Positions 1 to 7,853 of a stretch of DNA of 54,113 nucleotides are shown here, piece by piece. Source of the DNA: Candidatus Bathycorpusculum termitum. Lineage in GTDB: Archaea; Thermoproteota; Bathyarchaeia; Bathyarchaeales; Bathycorpusculaceae. The notes beneath the pieces are model-generated. The model did no database searches. It saw only the letters and a list, made by a program, of their open reading frames with translations, and was not told the DNA's origin. Location: NCBI GenBank assembly GCA_031254875.1, contig JAIRTW010000050.1, positions 1-54,113 of the forward strand. Direction: 5' to 3'. Both the position numbers and the translations under genes were made by a program. Numbering within the stretch: position 1 is the first letter of the stretch; each line of letters starts with the position of its first letter.

Positions 1-367
1 GGGTTTTGGTTTTGTTGCCTTTTTGGGTTTTGCCGTCTAGTGGAGGAGTTTTTTGATTTTTTGGTTTTCGTTTTGGTTTAGTAGTTGGTTGAATTGGGTT
101 TGGTAGGTTTGGAGGTAGGCTGGGTCGAGCATGGCGAAGGCGTGTTGGATGGTGTCGTGGCTGGGGTTTTTTCATGTTTGGGAAGTATTGTTGGCGTTGG
201 GTGTGGTATATTTGTGTGAATGCGGCGATTTCTTGGAAGTCGTTGGTGTTTGCGGTCATGGCGGAGAATGTGATGCCGATTATTTCGTTTAGTTGGTATT
301 TGTTTTTTCCTTGTTGTCTTGTGTCTGCTTGGTTTATTATTGTGAGGTTTTCCAGTAGATTTTCCAT
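1..367 (-). pseudogene. ISAs1-like transposase, N-terminal fragment, frameshifted and cut by window edge
   Basis: On the minus strand an ATG at 367 opens a reading frame resembling the N-terminal domain of ISAs1/H-repeat transposases (DDE_Tnp_1-associated): an early DxRQQGKNKYxLNEII stretch, then SAMTANTNDFQEIA. The expected continuation PSHDTIQHAFAMLDP lies in another frame, entered at a run of six A (167-172), and the LDGKT motif returns in the first frame near 25-45. Two compensating shifts therefore interrupt it. Only the N-terminal third is inside the window. A TATA-like AATTTATAA lies just upstream (412-420). No terminal repeat was recognised. Homopolymer sequencing error is possible for the first shift. 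Confidence 0.6.
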
Positions 368-450
368 GGTTTCGGTTTTCGGTATCGTGTGCAATTTATG
401 GTGGTTTGTAGTTATAAATTTAACACAATATTGTCTAGTGAAATGCTAGA

Positions 451-1101
451 TTTCCAAAGTTTTATTGGGGTATTTTTGTTTGTTTATTCAGTCGATGGCT
501 GAATTATTTGTTTTAAAGCTATCTGCTCAATTTTCGTGCGTTTGTCGTGTCTGGATTTTTGAATTATATTATGGTTCTTTAGGTAAGTCTATGATTTTTG
601 CATTTCAGTGAGCATTTTTAGGCAGTGTACCAATTTAGAATAGTTAATTTAATGCAGCACCAAATTCGTGTTAGCGCCATATATGATTGGTAGGTTTTTC
701 AAGGTTTGTAGAGAAAAATCACGCTTAAATTCATGGATAGCACATAAAACACCTGACCCGTAAAAACTATTCTATATTGGCACACTACCCATTTTTATTT
801 TTTTGCGTTCAATGGCACTTAGAAGTCTTTATCGGTGTGTCATTTCGATTACTTCTCTAACTGTTGGTACTGGTCAACAAGCTTGCCCGATTCAACTGTG
901 AAATTATCTTTGAGAGCTTAAAGGCATGTTCTCGCGGATTTCTTTGGGTAGAAAAAGTTCACCTTTTGGCGTTATGATTTTCAATGCTTGCCCTTTACTG
1001 GTTAAGTGAAGTAGCAGATTGTTTTCTGTATTATCTGTGTGCTGGCTGGAGTAATTCTTAATTACTGCGCCCGCCAAGGGTTTGGCTTGAGGAATCAGAA
1101 A
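451..1101. other. intergenic, no gene recognised
   Basis: This is about 650 bp of AT-rich sequence between the transposase relic and ilvC. Both strands were read without finding a convincing coding frame or RNA gene. A 91-codon minus-strand frame overlaps the ilvC start and contains a TSKGQ...LPKEIRE-like string, but it lacks support as a gene. Confidence 0.5.
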
Positions 1102-2163
1102 ATGGCAAAGATTGATTTCGGTGGCGTTCAAGAAGACGTCATCACACGAGAAGAGTTCACAGTGGCGCAAGCCCAACAAATCCTAAAAGTTGAAGTCGTT
1201 GCCACACTTGGATACGGCATACAAGGCCGTTCTCAAGCGTTGAACATGCGTGATAACGGTGTTCAAGTGATCGTAGGTCAACGCAAAGACTCCAAAACAT
1301 ACCATAAAGCAATAGAGGACGGCTGGATTCCAGGTGAATCTCTCTTCAGCCTCGAAGAAGCCGCCCAACGCGGAACCATCAAAATGATACTGTTAACTGA
1401 TGCAGCACAAAAAGAAGAGTGGCCAAACATCAAAGGGGGCCTCAAAAAAGGCGACGCCCTCTACTTCAGTCATGGCTTTAGTATCGTATTCAAAGAACAA
1501 ACCGGTGTTATCCCACCTAACGATGTCGATGTCATTTTAGTCGCCCCAAAAGGTAGCGGCACCTCTGTACGCCGAAACTTTGTGAACGGAAGCGGCATAA
1601 ACAGTAGCTTTGCAATCTTCCAAGATGCAACAGGCAAAGCCCTAGAACGCACCAAAGCTCTAGGAATTGCCATAGGATCAGGCTACCTCTTCCCAACTAC
1701 ATTTGAAAAAGAAACCTACAGCGACCTAACCGGTGAACGTGGCACACTCATGGGTGCATTAGCAGGTATCATCGAAGCCCAATACAGTACGCTACGCGAA
1801 CATGGGCACAGCCCCAGTGAAGCCTTTAACGAAACCGTCGAAGAACTCACCCAAAGCCTCATCCGGCTAGTCGATGAAAACGGTATGGATTGGATGTACA
1901 ACAACTGTAGCGAAACCGCTCGTATCGGTGCTTTGCGTTGGAAAGAGCGGTTCCGTTCAGCAACCAAGCCCGTATTTGATTCACTCTACGAATTGACTGC
2001 CGCAGGTGAAGAGAGCCGCATCGTTTTGGAACGTAGCAAAGAAACCAACTACAAACAAAAACTCGCCGATGAACTCAAAGCCATGGGTAGTAGCGAGCTG
2101 TGGCGCACTGGTGCGACTGTGCGTAGCTTGCGCCCAAATAAACAAAAAGAAAAAAATCAATAA
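1102..2163 (+). CDS. ilvC: ketol-acid reductoisomerase, fungal/Bacteroidetes-like
   Basis: This enzyme does the NADPH-dependent isomeroreduction of acetolactate or acetohydroxybutyrate in valine, leucine and isoleucine synthesis. The Rossmann motif LGYGIQGRSQALNMRDNG is near the N-terminus, followed by FSHGFS, VAPKGSG and the metal-binding block YSDLTGERGTLMG, and then EAFNETVEE, GMDWMY and SETAR. The product from ATG 1102 is about 353 residues. A longer in-frame start exists at 1039 (GTG/ATG-type extension of 21 residues), but MAKIDFGG is the natural start. The inserted stretches (IEDGWIPG, INSSFAIFQDATG, a C-terminal VRSLRP) match the fungal Ilv5/Bacteroidetes form as I know it rather than the roughly 330-residue class I form usual in archaea. 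No other ilv or leu gene lies nearby. Horizontal acquisition is inferred. Confidence 0.93.
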   Translation: MAKIDFGGVQEDVITREEFTVAQAQQILKVEVVATLGYGIQGRSQALNMRDNGVQVIVGQRKDSKTYHKAIEDGWIPGESLFSLEEAAQRGTIKMILLTDAAQKEEWPNIKGGLKKGDALYFSHGFSIVFKEQTGVIPPNDVDVILVAPKGSGTSVRRNFVNGSGINSSFAIFQDATGKALERTKALGIAIGSGYLFPTTFEKETYSDLTGERGTLMGALAGIIEAQYSTLREHGHSPSEAFNETVEELTQSLIRLVDENGMDWMYNNCSETARIGALRWKERFRSATKPVFDSLYELTAAGEESRIVLERSKETNYKQKLADELKAMGSSELWRTGATVRSLRPNKQKEKNQ

Positions 2164-2177
2164 CCTTTTTTTGATCC

Positions 2178-2200
2178 TATCCTAAGATAGGATACTTTTT
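2178..2200 (+). terminator. hairpin plus T-run after ilvC
   Basis: TATCCT (2178-2183) pairs with AGGATA (2189-2194) around a 5-nt loop, followed by CTTTTT. It starts 15 nt after the ilvC stop and fits an intrinsic terminator. Confidence 0.6.
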
Positions 2201-2600
2201 ATGGTATGGGTGCTTGAAGTGTTACCGGTGAAGTGTATGCTGATGGGTAGGTATAAGTCAGGTTAATGTTGTTATTTGAATTTGTTATGTCCGTAACTTT
2301 TCATTGTTACGTCATAGGTTGGGTTGTTTTGTCGTGTTTTTAGTTTTTTAAGGTATTGTGTGCCAGTTGAGGGAACTGTTGCATATGGCGTAACTATGGT
2401 GTAACTGTTTTTTGAAATTTACGGTTAAAAACCAAAAAAGAGCCAAAAATCAGCTCCTAACCCGTCAACCTATGGCGTTTATGTTTGATGTGTTTGCGTC
2501 TGTGTGGGTTGAGCTTGGTTGTATATTGGGTTTTGAGTGTTGGTGTGTGTTTTGATGTTTTGTTGTAAGTTTTGTTTGCATGGTGTGTACATGTGATAAT
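2201..2600. other. intergenic, no gene recognised
   Basis: The stretch between ilvC and the adhesin is GT-rich on the plus strand. No coding frame or RNA was recognised. Confidence 0.5.
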
Positions 2601-2608
2601 GTATATAT
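2601..2608 (+). promoter_or_regulatory. TATA box of the adhesin gene
   Basis: GTATATAT lies about 27 bp before a predicted transcription start near 2630. That leaves roughly 20 nt of leader before the ATG at 2652, and argues against the upstream GTG at 2628 being the start. Confidence 0.45.
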
Positions 2609-2651
2609 GTACGGTTAACACCTAACGGTGTATGATGTATGGTGTATTAAT

Positions 2652-5621
2652 ATGTGTATTGATATTAAATCCAAAATACATGGCCTCCGTAGAGGTTCAT
2701 TGTTTGTTTTTTTGTTGATTGTGTTACTGTTTTCTTTTTTGCCCTCTTGCATATTGACGACTAGTGCTGAGACTTCTTTGGAGAGTGCGGTACATGTTGA
2801 GTCTGAGGCTGAGCTCAGAGCAGCTGTTGATAAAGCGCCATCTGGTATATCTGTGGTTATTGTCCTTGATAGCGATATTACACTTACAGGGGCGCTTGCC
2901 ATTTCTGCTAATAAAAGCATTACACTGATAAGTAATAATGATAATAGTGAATTTTTTAGGTTAATTGGTGCTCTTGGAGCGGACACTATTATTGTTGAAG
3001 ATGGCGGGGCACTGGTGCTTGCAGGAATCACTGTAACCCATACTAAAGACGTTGCCGGCAGGGGCGTAATTGTTCAGCCTGGTGGCATACTTACCCTAAC
3101 TGATGGTGTAATATCAGGTAACACAGCCAGTGGCATGTATGGCGGCGGCATACACAACAACGGCAATTTTAGCATGTTTGGTGGTGAAATTTCTGATAAC
3201 AAGGCGGTTATTAATATCGGCGGCAATGGTTATGGCGGTGGTGTATACAACGGTGGTGTCTTTAGTTTGTTTGGTGGTGTGATTTCTGGTAACACGGCTA
3301 GTGGTGGCGGTGGCGTGTACAACTCGGGTACCTTTGAGATGTTTGGTGGTATGATTTCTGGTAGCACAGCTGGCACTTATGGCGGCGGGGTATACAACTG
3401 CTTGGGCAACTTTAGTTTGTTTGGTGGTGTGATTTCTGGTAACACGGCCCGTGGTTACGGTGGCGGAGGTGTATGCAACTACTATGGTAGCTTTACTATG
3501 TCTAGCGGCATAATTTCCAATAACACAGCTACCAATGGTGGTGGGGTATACAACATCTATTATGGTGACTTTAGCTTATCTGGTGGTATGGTTTCCAGCA
3601 ACACAGCTACTAATGGCGGTGGTGTATACAACGCTGAAACTTTTGAAATGTCTGGCGGTACAATTTTCGGCAACACAGCTAGCAATAGCGGTGGCGGCGT
3701 GTATAACAACGACAATTTCGGTTTATCTGGTGGTATGGTTTCCAGTAATACCGCCGTCAGTGGCGGTGGTGTGTATAACATTGTCACTTTTGGTTTATCT
3801 GGTGGTGTGATTTCTAACAACACCGCTGATTATGGCGGCGGCATGTATATGCAGGGGGGTATTGTTGAATTGTTTGATGGCAAAATTTCGGGCAACACCG
3901 CATTAGGGAACGGCGGAGGAATCTGGGTTGCCGTTGAAAATTTTGACAGCCTTTCTGTTGCTAATGGAGTAGTGTTTTCAAATAATTATGCTTCTACTGC
4001 ATACGATAGAGATCCCGTTCATGATGACACATACCATGCGTATATAGGCGCTGATGTTGTTTGGTCGGTTCCCTTTCTTCAGGGTTATAACAATTATGAC
4101 ATCGGTTATACCAGTGGTACGCAACGTTTGTTTTATAGTGTGGCGGTGAGTGATAGTTCTGCTGTTTTCTCTGGTGCGGGGCGATATCTGCAGGGTGTGT
4201 CGGTTACTCTTGATGCTGGAACTCGTGTAGGTTATATTTTCTCTGGCTGGACAATCCATGAGGGTGATGTGGTGTTGCCCAATAGTCCCCAAGCCGTTTT
4301 CATTATGCCTGAACACAATGTCTTTGTTATAGCAAACTGGACGGAAGCTATCAACAAGTATACTATCGCCTACGAGTTAAAGGGTGGTACTAATCCAGCT
4401 GGTAACCCAACGATCTATACTGTTGCTGATCTTCCACTCAGTATAACTGACCCCTCTAAACCAGGCTTTATTTTTGCAGGCTGGACCATAGCGTATAATG
4501 ATAGTGCCATAGTAGAGAATACATTTTCCCTCATTATTCCGGCAGGCACTACAGGTAATATCACCCTAACAGCAAACTGGAAGGAAATACTGCACCTCTA
4601 CAGTATTATCTATGTGCTAGAGAACGGTAAAAATGCAGCGGGCAATCCATCCGCCTACACTATAACGGATCTTCCAGTTGCAATAGCAAATCCAATCAAG
4701 GCGGGTTATACTTTCTTGGGTTGGACGGTTGCATTCTCTGATGGTAGCCAGCCGGATGCAACGATGCCCACGGTTTCCTATGTTATCCCCCAGGGTACAA
4801 CGGGAACTGTTGTGTTAACTGCGCATTGGAAACTGATCGTCGAGGAAGATGCCATAATCGCCTACAATAAAGTGTACGCTGAGTTTAGCTCGTACTACGA
4901 CACTACGACTTGGCAGTTCAGCAGGGGTTTATTCGCTGAGTATACAGTTGAGTCGGTTTTGGAAGCTGAAAGAATCATGGACACTGCTGGTCAGGTGCAT
5001 GCATATCTTTTAGTTGTGTATGGCGGGTTTGATGCTGGGCGTTTTAGTGCAGATGCTGATGTTGAGGTCATTAAAGTCGCTACCCGTATATTCACACAAG
5101 CAATTGCCGATATGCACGCAGTCCTCAAATTTGATGTTCCAATGGTCTTTGTTGACATGTATGACCTAGGCGGTTGTATTCGTGTGTGGTTTTCCTGTCC
5201 GATTGGGATCGAGACTGTCGTAGCCGTGGTTGATGGGCAGGTAGCCGAGTTTGATGGGGTAGTTTTGAGAGGAGTTAGGACTTGGTTGTCTGGTGTTGGC
5301 TATATCGATACGTATTCTTACATTGATGTTGCTAAGGTGAATAACTGGCAGTTGATAGTGCTTACGTTGACAGTGAACGATCAGACGCTTGTACTTGAGC
5401 TTGTGAATGATTTGTATGTGTCACCGGTTGAGTGGGTGACAACTATTGTAGAGCCAACTTGTACGCTTGAGGGTTACACCGAGATCTGTTATCTGTCTAC
5501 GGGTGAAAAATGGTATTTTGATTATGTGCCTGCGTTTGGACACGATTTTACAGTTCTCTATCGTGAAGGTGATTACTTGTATGTTTTATGCACGGTCTGT
5601 GGATGGCGGGGTTATATCTAA
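2652..5621 (+). CDS. secreted beta-helix adhesin with InlB-type repeats
   Basis: This is a large predicted cell-surface protein of about 989 residues from ATG 2652 (an in-frame GTG at 2628 would add 8). It begins with a basic segment and a hydrophobic signal peptide ending near TSAET. Next come about 12 copies of an 18-26-residue repeat of the form GGxISGNTAxxGGGVYN. These resemble the GG.I..N / polymorphic outer-membrane-protein repeats that build right-handed beta-helices. After that lie at least two Listeria-Bacteroides (InlB B / Flg_new) repeats, with YTIAYELKGG...GWTI...TANW and YSIIYVLENG...GWTV...TAHW. The C-terminus carries an EPTCTLEGYTE segment and ends in CxxC. No membrane anchor was seen. 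The third codon positions are T/G-rich, unlike most neighbours. These modules are common in gut Firmicutes and Bacteroidetes, so transfer or domain borrowing is inferred. Confidence 0.85.
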   Translation: MCIDIKSKIHGLRRGSLFVFLLIVLLFSFLPSCILTTSAETSLESAVHVESEAELRAAVDKAPSGISVVIVLDSDITLTGALAISANKSITLISNNDNSEFFRLIGALGADTIIVEDGGALVLAGITVTHTKDVAGRGVIVQPGGILTLTDGVISGNTASGMYGGGIHNNGNFSMFGGEISDNKAVINIGGNGYGGGVYNGGVFSLFGGVISGNTASGGGGVYNSGTFEMFGGMISGSTAGTYGGGVYNCLGNFSLFGGVISGNTARGYGGGGVCNYYGSFTMSSGIISNNTATNGGGVYNIYYGDFSLSGGMVSSNTATNGGGVYNAETFEMSGGTIFGNTASNSGGGVYNNDNFGLSGGMVSSNTAVSGGGVYNIVTFGLSGGVISNNTADYGGGMYMQGGIVELFDGKISGNTALGNGGGIWVAVENFDSLSVANGVVFSNNYASTAYDRDPVHDDTYHAYIGADVVWSVPFLQGYNNYDIGYTSGTQRLFYSVAVSDSSAVFSGAGRYLQGVSVTLDAGTRVGYIFSGWTIHEGDVVLPNSPQAVFIMPEHNVFVIANWTEAINKYTIAYELKGGTNPAGNPTIYTVADLPLSITDPSKPGFIFAGWTIAYNDSAIVENTFSLIIPAGTTGNITLTANWKEILHLYSIIYVLENGKNAAGNPSAYTITDLPVAIANPIKAGYTFLGWTVAFSDGSQPDATMPTVSYVIPQGTTGTVVLTAHWKLIVEEDAIIAYNKVYAEFSSYYDTTTWQFSRGLFAEYTVESVLEAERIMDTAGQVHAYLLVVYGGFDAGRFSADADVEVIKVATRIFTQAIADMHAVLKFDVPMVFVDMYDLGGCIRVWFSCPIGIETVVAVVDGQVAEFDGVVLRGVRTWLSGVGYIDTYSYIDVAKVNNWQLIVLTLTVNDQTLVLELVNDLYVSPVEWVTTIVEPTCTLEGYTEICYLSTGEKWYFDYVPAFGHDFTVLYREGDYLYVLCTVCGWRGYI

Positions 5622-5879
5622 TTCTGCTACTGCTGGCTATGTTGATGATTCTGTTGTTGATTATGCGACAACTATTGTTGTTAGTTTCACCAACGGTCAC
5701 ACAGCGCAATGGTGATAAAAAATGATTTATCTATCTTACTATCCGGTGGTTTTTTTTGATAAGCTATGAATATTAAAGCATAAATTCCTTTAGATTGTTA
5801 TTACGTTTGAAGATATATTTGTGATGTTTGCTCTTTATTTTCAGTCAAACACGTTAACGGCACAGTTGCCATACATGCC

Positions 5880-6938
5880 CTACAAGCAAGATTGCTGAGT
5901 TTTCTTTGGAGCTATGGTTTGAAGAATTTCGCGGTAAATTTTTAGTGCGGTTTCTTCGTTTTTAACGCCTTTTATGAGCATGCGCCCACCGCCAAAAAGG
6001 CTGACTTCAAAGTTTCCATAGGTGAACATAAGGGATAGCTGGCTTTTTAAGCGGACCTCAAAATGCTTCTGGACAACCGGATATATCTTATCAAGTGTGA
6101 AGTTTAGGGGTGTTTGGGGATTGATATTGGCGGTGTCTTTGCCACAGAACCAAACCAGTCGCTCCCCGCCCGCCGCCGTTTCGGGTTCTCCGTGGCAGAC
6201 AGGACAACGGGGGTTCTCTGTGATGTCTATAGTGGTGAAATTCATGTCGGTAAAGTCGCATACCAAAAGCTTGCCCCTAAGAGGTTTGCCTGTTCCGGTG
6301 ATGAGTTTGATAGTTTCAAGGGCTTGAAGGTTGCCGATGGTGCCGGCTGTTGCGCCGATGATGCCTCGGGTGTCACAAGTATCGCTTCCACCTGAACCAT
6401 TTGGCATTAAGCATTCAAGGCACCCGGTTTGGGGGGGCTGAAACACGGAGAGATGGCCTTCCAAGCCGATGGCGGCGCCAAAAACATAGGGTATCCCACG
6501 CTTTATACAGGTACGATTGACAAGGTAACGTGTGGGCATGTTATCTAAACCGTCCACCACAACATCCACACCCTGCAGAAGACGCTCAGCATTGTCTTCG
6601 TTTAGGTTCTCCGAAGCTGCTTCAACTACAACAAGCGGATTGTGTTTCTGTAGCTGTTTGGCCGCAACTTCAGCTTTAGGATAGCAAAGATCGTGAGTGG
6701 TATAGAGAATCTGGCGGTGCAGATTGTGCGGTTCAAGTATGTCTTGGTCGATTACGCGGATGCAACCCACCCCCGCCAGTGCCAAATAGAGCGATGAAAT
6801 CGAACCCAAGCCGCCAATACCCACAACAGCAACGCTAGCCTTCAAAAGCTTTTCTTGTCCCCCCGCTCCCAGCTCTTTTAGCACAATTTGACGACTATAA
6901 AACTGCCCCGCAAAGCACTCTATATCCGTTGTATCCAT
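5880..6938 (-). CDS. E1-like adenylyltransferase, ThiF/MoeB/HesA family, with extra C-terminal domain
   Basis: This family activates the C-terminal glycine of ubiquitin-like sulfur carriers (ThiS, MoaD, SAMPs) by adenylation. The nucleotide loop GIGGLGS is at about residues 40-46, followed by the VIDQDILEPHNLHRQ block and the conserved Asp in VDGLDNMPTR (D132). There are two zinc CxxC pairs (C173/C176 and C245/C248), and C188 in DTCDTRG is a candidate thioester cysteine. Residues from about 260 to 352 form a further domain that I do not recognise. It is about 100 residues longer than plain MoeB/ThiF. No ThiS/MoaD-like partner or rhodanese domain is adjacent, so the substrate is unknown. A TATA box lies about 70 bp upstream. 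Confidence 0.88.
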   Translation of the reverse strand: MDTTDIECFAGQFYSRQIVLKELGAGGQEKLLKASVAVVGIGGLGSISSLYLALAGVGCIRVIDQDILEPHNLHRQILYTTHDLCYPKAEVAAKQLQKHNPLVVVEAASENLNEDNAERLLQGVDVVVDGLDNMPTRYLVNRTCIKRGIPYVFGAAIGLEGHLSVFQPPQTGCLECLMPNGSGGSDTCDTRGIIGATAGTIGNLQALETIKLITGTGKPLRGKLLVCDFTDMNFTTIDITENPRCPVCHGEPETAAGGERLVWFCGKDTANINPQTPLNFTLDKIYPVVQKHFEVRLKSQLSLMFTYGNFEVSLFGGGRMLIKGVKNEETALKIYREILQTIAPKKTQQSCL

Positions 6939-7274
6939 CCAAACCGCTTCCTAGTCAATGTTGATATTCAGTGAAATTACCAATAAAACTATTCGCCTCC
7001 TCACCGCACTTATATATAAAAACTATCCTCTAAACCCACTTTAAACAGCACTTCAAAGCAACATAAGGAAGTTTTACTTGTAGTGTCCACCTGAGTTGCC
7101 TAATCCTGCCATAGTTGCTCAAAAACCTTAAACTGAAAAAAGCCAGCGGCATCCAATTGCATTCGATCTAGATTTCCACTCCAAAATCAAGCATCGAGTT
7201 AAATTATCTTCGAAATCGAGTTCATATGTGGGGTTTCGTTGTTGCGTTGTGTGACCACTTAGGATTAAAATAGT
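6939..7274. other. divergent intergenic region
   Basis: This 336-bp gap separates the E1-like gene from the DUF2795 gene. It holds the E1-like promoter at 7010-7020. Nothing else was recognised. Confidence 0.5.
7010..7020 (-). promoter_or_regulatory. TATA box of the E1-like gene
   Basis: TTTATATATAA on the minus strand lies 72-82 nt before the ATG at 6938. It predicts a transcription start near 6988 and a leader of about 50 nt. Confidence 0.5.
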
Positions 7275-7556
7275 GTGCCCGTGGAGGTTTTGCAATCAAA
7301 AATCAGAACCAATTTTGTGGTGGAGGTGAAATATTTGGTTAGAGGTGAAGGTACAACTGCGCAAGGTTCTGCGAGTCCAACAAAAATTCAGCACAGCCTA
7401 AAAGGTGCACACTACCCATCTAGTAAAAATGATCTAGTCAGGCTTGCAAAAAATAACAGCGCTCCAAGTGATGTCTTAAGCATTTTGGATGTAATTCCTA
7501 ACAAAGAGTACAGTTCTCCAGCGGACCTTATGAAGGAAATCGGAAAAAAAGAGTAG
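7275..7556 (+). CDS. small DUF2795-domain protein
   Basis: The C-terminal half (from about residue 38) matches the DUF2795 pattern: LKGAHYPSSKNDLVRLA, then SDVLSILDVIP and NKEYSSPADLMKEI. This is a small alpha-helical fold of unknown function, found alone or with other domains and sometimes likened to DNA/RNA-binding helical domains. The start codon is uncertain: GTG at 7275 is used here, while GTGs at 7281 and near 7317 would also keep the domain. It stands alone between two divergent or spaced genes. Confidence 0.65.
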   Translation: MPVEVLQSKIRTNFVVEVKYLVRGEGTTAQGSASPTKIQHSLKGAHYPSSKNDLVRLAKNNSAPSDVLSILDVIPNKEYSSPADLMKEIGKKE

Positions 7557-7770
7557 TCTACTATTGTGGCCGTTTTCCATTTTTCCTTGTTTCCCTTTTT
7601 TATTAAAGATGAAAAAGTCGGGCCTATAGGTGGTTGACAGAGATTACCGCTTTCCAAATTGGTTTTTGTGATCGGTTATGCCGTAACCATGCCGGCGGTA
7701 TATACGCATTTCCTTACACATGTAAGGGATTGTGCATTTTTTTTGTCTGGTGTATATTCAAGTTTACATC

Positions 7771-7778
7771 AAATATAA
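7771..7778 (+). promoter_or_regulatory. possible TATA box of the S-layer-like gene
   Basis: AAATATAA lies about 28 bp before a predicted start near 7803, leaving about 50 nt of leader to the ATG at 7854. This is a weak call in AT-rich sequence. Confidence 0.35.
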
Positions 7779-7853
7779 GTATCCCGAAATCCTACCTTTC
7801 AGATGCCTAACAGGCAAGCACTTCTTCTGAAAAATTTGTTAGAAGGTAGAAAA

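Noticed and set aside
904-1179. 91-codon minus-strand frame with a TSKGQ...LPKEIRE-like string
   Set aside because: It overlaps the ilvC start, the string is out of the normal AbrB order, and the rest has no family features.
3535-3823. Repeat-rich alternative frames on both strands inside the adhesin
   Set aside because: They are shadows produced by the glycine-rich tandem repeats of the real gene.
5467-5715. Plus-strand frame continuing past the adhesin stop, ending near 5715
   Set aside because: It is in another frame than the adhesin, and its first half is a shadow of it. A frameshifted C-terminus is possible but unsupported.
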